Positions 29,816 to 32,334 of a stretch of DNA of 32,334 nt are shown here, in pieces. Location: the NCBI GenBank assembly GCA_040307645.1, contig JAWRJF010000048.1, positions 1 through 32,334 of the forward strand, written 5' to 3'. A program made the position numbers and the translations under genes. The stretch is from JAVXAG01 sp040307645 (GTDB lineage: Bacteria; Bacillota; Clostridia; Peptostreptococcales; Anaerovoracaceae). Under the pieces are notes generated by a model that searched no databases, was not told the origin of the DNA, and worked only from the letters and a program-made list of their open reading frames with translations. Within the stretch, counting starts at the first letter, position 1. Every line of letters starts with the position of its first letter.

Positions 29816-31576
29816 ATGGGTTTTTCTTTTTCAAGTTTTTCAAGTAGTACAATTGAAAATTTAAAAAGCCAAGTTAATATTATAGATGTTATTGGAAGAG
29901 TTGTTCCGCTTAAAAAAGCTGGTGCTAACTTTACTAGTGTATGTCCATTTCATAATGAAAAAACACCTTCATTTGTTGTTTCAGAACAAAAACAAATTTT
30001 TACATGCTTTGGCTGTGGAGCAAAAGGTGATGTTATAGAGTTTGTAATGAAATATTATAATTTGGAATTTGGAGAAGCTATAGAAAAAATTGCTGATGAA
30101 TATGGCATTAAGATACAGCGTAATTCATATGATGATAAGCGTGACATTTATTATGAAATAAATCGTAAAGCCGCAGCGTTCTTTTATAAGGCATTTACCG
30201 AAAAAACTAACAAAGGTTATCTCTATATGAAAAATAGAGGAATCGATGATAGAGTCTTAAAAAAATTTGGCATTGGATATGCTGACGAAAAGTGGGACAG
30301 CCTGTATAATTATTTTCGTGGAATGGGAACTGATATTGATATTCTTTTAGAACTTGGTTTGATTTCCGAAAGTAAGGGTAAATATTACGATAAGTTTAGA
30401 AACAGAGTTATATTTCCAATTATTAATACTAGTGGGAAAGTAATTGGATTTGGCGGTAGAGCAATTGGAGATGATAAGCCTAAGTACTTAAACTCGCCTG
30501 AGAGTAAAATTTTTCAAAAGAAAAGTAATCTATATGGACTAAATATTTCAAGACAGGAAGTTGGAAAAGTTGGATATGCTATTTTAGTAGAAGGATATAT
30601 GGATACAATTTCATTACATCAGAACGGTATTAAAAATGTTGTTGCATCTTTAGGAACAGCTCTTACAGAAAACCAATCCAAGCTTCTAAAAAGATACACA
30701 AATGAAGTTATCTTATCTTATGATGCTGATGAAGCTGGAAGGAATGCAGCACTTAGAGGTCTAGAAATTCTAAATAAAGAAAATTGCAAAGTAAAAGTTC
30801 TACATGTATCTGATGGTAAAGATCCAGATGACTATATTAAAAAAAATGGAAAAAAAGCTTTCTTAACTTTAGTAGAAAAAGCATTACCGTTAACAGATTA
30901 CAAGTTAGAGGCTCTAAAAGAACAGTTTGACTGCAATAAAAATGAAGAAAAAATTGATTTCATGAAAAAAGCCATATCTGTTTTACAAGATTTAAGCCCT
31001 GTAGAACAGGATATCTATATTAAAAAATTATCTAAAGAATTAAAAATTTCTGAAGGTGCTATAAGAATGGAAATTTTGGGTAAAGATAGTAATGAATCTC
31101 ACCACTTTATACCAAAACAAAAACAGAATGATATAGATTCATTTAAAGTATCTGTTTTAGAAAAGCATATTATTAAATTAATGTTAAATAATGATAGATT
31201 CATTAATGAGGTCAACTCTATTAGTGATATTTTAGAAAGTGATTTTTCAAAAAAAATTTTACATCTAATCAACGCAGAATATAATAATGGGGATTTTATT
31301 GATTCCAAGAAGATAATGGATCAACTAGAACCGGAAGAGTCTGCAATGCTTCAACATATAATCGAAGACATTCTAATCGGAGGAAAAGATGATGAGGTAT
31401 TTGAGCAGTGTATAAAAACCTATAATTATGAAAAGTTACTGCATGAAGAACAGGAATTGATTACTATGTTATCTCTTGCAGACGAAGAAAACAATAAAGA
31501 TAAAATAAAAGAACTAACAGAAAGATTAATAAAGGTTCAAAAACAAAGAAATTGTAGTAGTAGGGGGAATATTTAA
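29816..31576 (+). CDS. dnaG: DNA primase
   Basis: Makes RNA primers for DNA replication. The protein has 586 residues. The N-terminal zinc-binding domain has CPFHNEKTPSF and CFGCGAKGD (about residues 43-70). The RNA polymerase domain contains FGGRAIGDDKPKYLNSPES and the TOPRIM motifs LVEGYMDTISLHQNGIKN (catalytic Glu) and SYDADEAGRNAALRG (DxD-like). The C-terminal region (about 440-585) is the helicase-binding domain. TTGGAGGA lies before the ATG. The stop overlaps the rpoD start by one base (TAATG), so dnaG and rpoD are translationally coupled, the classical macromolecular-synthesis arrangement, here without rpsU. Confidence 0.97.
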   Translation: MGFSFSSFSSSTIENLKSQVNIIDVIGRVVPLKKAGANFTSVCPFHNEKTPSFVVSEQKQIFTCFGCGAKGDVIEFVMKYYNLEFGEAIEKIADEYGIKIQRNSYDDKRDIYYEINRKAAAFFYKAFTEKTNKGYLYMKNRGIDDRVLKKFGIGYADEKWDSLYNYFRGMGTDIDILLELGLISESKGKYYDKFRNRVIFPIINTSGKVIGFGGRAIGDDKPKYLNSPESKIFQKKSNLYGLNISRQEVGKVGYAILVEGYMDTISLHQNGIKNVVASLGTALTENQSKLLKRYTNEVILSYDADEAGRNAALRGLEILNKENCKVKVLHVSDGKDPDDYIKKNGKKAFLTLVEKALPLTDYKLEALKEQFDCNKNEEKIDFMKKAISVLQDLSPVEQDIYIKKLSKELKISEGAIRMEILGKDSNESHHFIPKQKQNDIDSFKVSVLEKHIIKLMLNNDRFINEVNSISDILESDFSKKILHLINAEYNNGDFIDSKKIMDQLEPEESAMLQHIIEDILIGGKDDEVFEQCIKTYNYEKLLHEEQELITMLSLADEENNKDKIKELTERLIKVQKQRNCSSRGNI

Positions 31577-32334
31577 TGAGTACTGAAGAAAAAAAAGAAA
31601 ATAACGGTACTGCAGAATCATTAGCAGGTTTAAGCATAACGGAAAGAAAAAACTTGCTAGTTTCGCAACTTGAATTGAAGGCAAAAAAGAAAAAAAATGT
31701 ATTAACTTACGGTGATGTAGCAGACTTACTTGAGTCTTTTGACATGGATAAAAATGATGTTGATGATATATATGAAACCTTAATGGCTAAGGGTATTGAA
31801 GTAACTAGTGAGACTGAACCAGAAGAGTTCGCACTTATTTTAGATAGAGAAGATGATGACATAGATGATGAAGACGATGGAATTGTAGTTGATGATTCTG
31901 GTGATATAGATATTGATGCTACTTTACCTAAAGGAATCGCAGTTGATGATCCTGTAAGAATGTATCTTAAAGAAATTGGAAAAGTACCTCTACTTAGTGC
32001 AACAGAAGAAATTGAACTAGCACAGAGAATGGAAAATGGTGATGAGTATGCTAAACAAAAATTATGTGAAGCAAACTTAAGACTAGTTGTTAGTATCGCA
32101 AAAAGATATGTAGGCCGTGGTATGCTATTCTTAGACCTTATACAAGAAGGTAATCTTGGTTTGATCAAAGCTGTCGACAAATTTGATTATAGGAAGGGAT
32201 ATAAATTCTCAACATATGCAACATGGTGGATAAGACAAGCAATTACAAGGTCAATTGCAGACCAGGCTAGAACTATAAGAATACCTGTTCATATGGTAGA
32301 AACAATAAATAAACTTATTAGAGTATCGAGACAA
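31576..32334 (+). CDS. rpoD: RNA polymerase primary sigma factor, N-terminal part (cut by window edge)
   Basis: The first 253 codons of the vegetative sigma-70 factor. The ATG at 31576 overlaps the dnaG stop, with AGGGGGA upstream. Region 1.1 (about residues 20-80) is followed by an acidic stretch (EDDDIDDEDDG). Region 1.2 is DDPVRMYLKEIGKVPLLS, and region 2 is readable: NLRLVVSIAKRYVGRGM (2.1), FLDLIQEGNLGLIKAVDKFD (2.2) and KGYKFSTYATWWIRQAI (2.3-2.4, -10 recognition). It continues into the region-3 start (RTIRIPVHMVETINKL) up to the window end. Length and motifs match the Firmicute SigA type. Confidence 0.97.
   Translation, partial: MSTEEKKENNGTAESLAGLSITERKNLLVSQLELKAKKKKNVLTYGDVADLLESFDMDKNDVDDIYETLMAKGIEVTSETEPEEFALILDREDDDIDDEDDGIVVDDSGDIDIDATLPKGIAVDDPVRMYLKEIGKVPLLSATEEIELAQRMENGDEYAKQKLCEANLRLVVSIAKRYVGRGMLFLDLIQEGNLGLIKAVDKFDYRKGYKFSTYATWWIRQAITRSIADQARTIRIPVHMVETINKLIRVSRQ

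Noticed and set aside
31707..32180. Ser-rich 157-codon minus-strand frame opposite rpoD
   Set aside because: Mirror of the conserved rpoD sequence; no start signals.
1..32334. CRISPR arrays, tRNA or rRNA genes, prophage or toxin-antitoxin modules
   Set aside because: No regularly spaced repeats, cloverleaf sequences, rRNA stretches or phage genes were seen in reading both strands.

Overview
The window is AT-rich, densely coded DNA from a low-GC Firmicute, most likely a spore-forming anaerobe of the class Clostridia. This rests on A/T-ending codons, GGAGG ribosome sites, frequent TTG/GTG starts, a membrane pyrophosphatase, an M16 peptidase-dut-dgt-dnaG-rpoD cluster, a crotonase typical of butyrate/acyl-CoA metabolism, and two Cys-rich genes preceded by sporulation-type (AC-N17-CATANNNTA) promoters. 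Family or genus cannot be fixed from the sequence alone.

Layout. 1-353 (minus) is the N-terminal part of an IS110-family DEDD recombinase cut by the window edge. Its 5' noncoding end (354 to about 570) is the only sizeable gene-free stretch; it holds several inverted repeats and may encode the element's bridge RNA. 610-2606: trmL and rpoN (sigma-54). 2679-5673: a glycolytic operon gapA-pgk-tpiA, then secG. 6070-8085: hppA, an ion-pumping pyrophosphatase with its own promoter and a leader able to form alternative hairpins. 8236-10135: an AGCS-family Na+/amino-acid symporter coupled to a YbaK-type deacylase. 10184-12452 (minus): thiamine pyrophosphokinase, a TPP riboswitch, the thiamine transporter subunit ThiT, and a crotonase with its own promoter. 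12540-16365: a DUF975 membrane protein, a duplicated P-loop ATPase whose second P-loop has decayed, and a Na+/phosphate cotransporter with a PhoU-like tail. 16416-19947 (minus): pepF-nadK-RluA-type pseudouridine synthase. 20035-21705: murI, an unknown acidic protein, and a 68-residue protein with cysteines every fourth residue. 21789-25584: RarD-like permease, a 655-residue YkvI-like transporter fused to a metallo-beta-lactamase-fold hydrolase, and a membrane-anchored alpha/beta hydrolase. 25644-26693 (minus): a 349-residue protein with 27 cysteines and a His-rich tail. 26802-32334: small membrane protein, M16 peptidase, dut, dgt, dnaG and the 5' part of rpoD.

Most of the window is housekeeping: central glycolysis, thiamine salvage (uptake by ThiT, pyrophosphorylation by TPK, feedback through the riboswitch), dNTP-pool hygiene beside primase and the main sigma factor, and ion-coupled transport driven by pyrophosphate. 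The parts that look least described are the transporter-hydrolase fusion operon (21789-25584), the two Cys-rich genes with matching late-sporulation promoters (21432-21705 and 25644-26759), the ATPase with a dead second P-loop, and the IS110 end. No tRNA, rRNA or CRISPR array was recognised.
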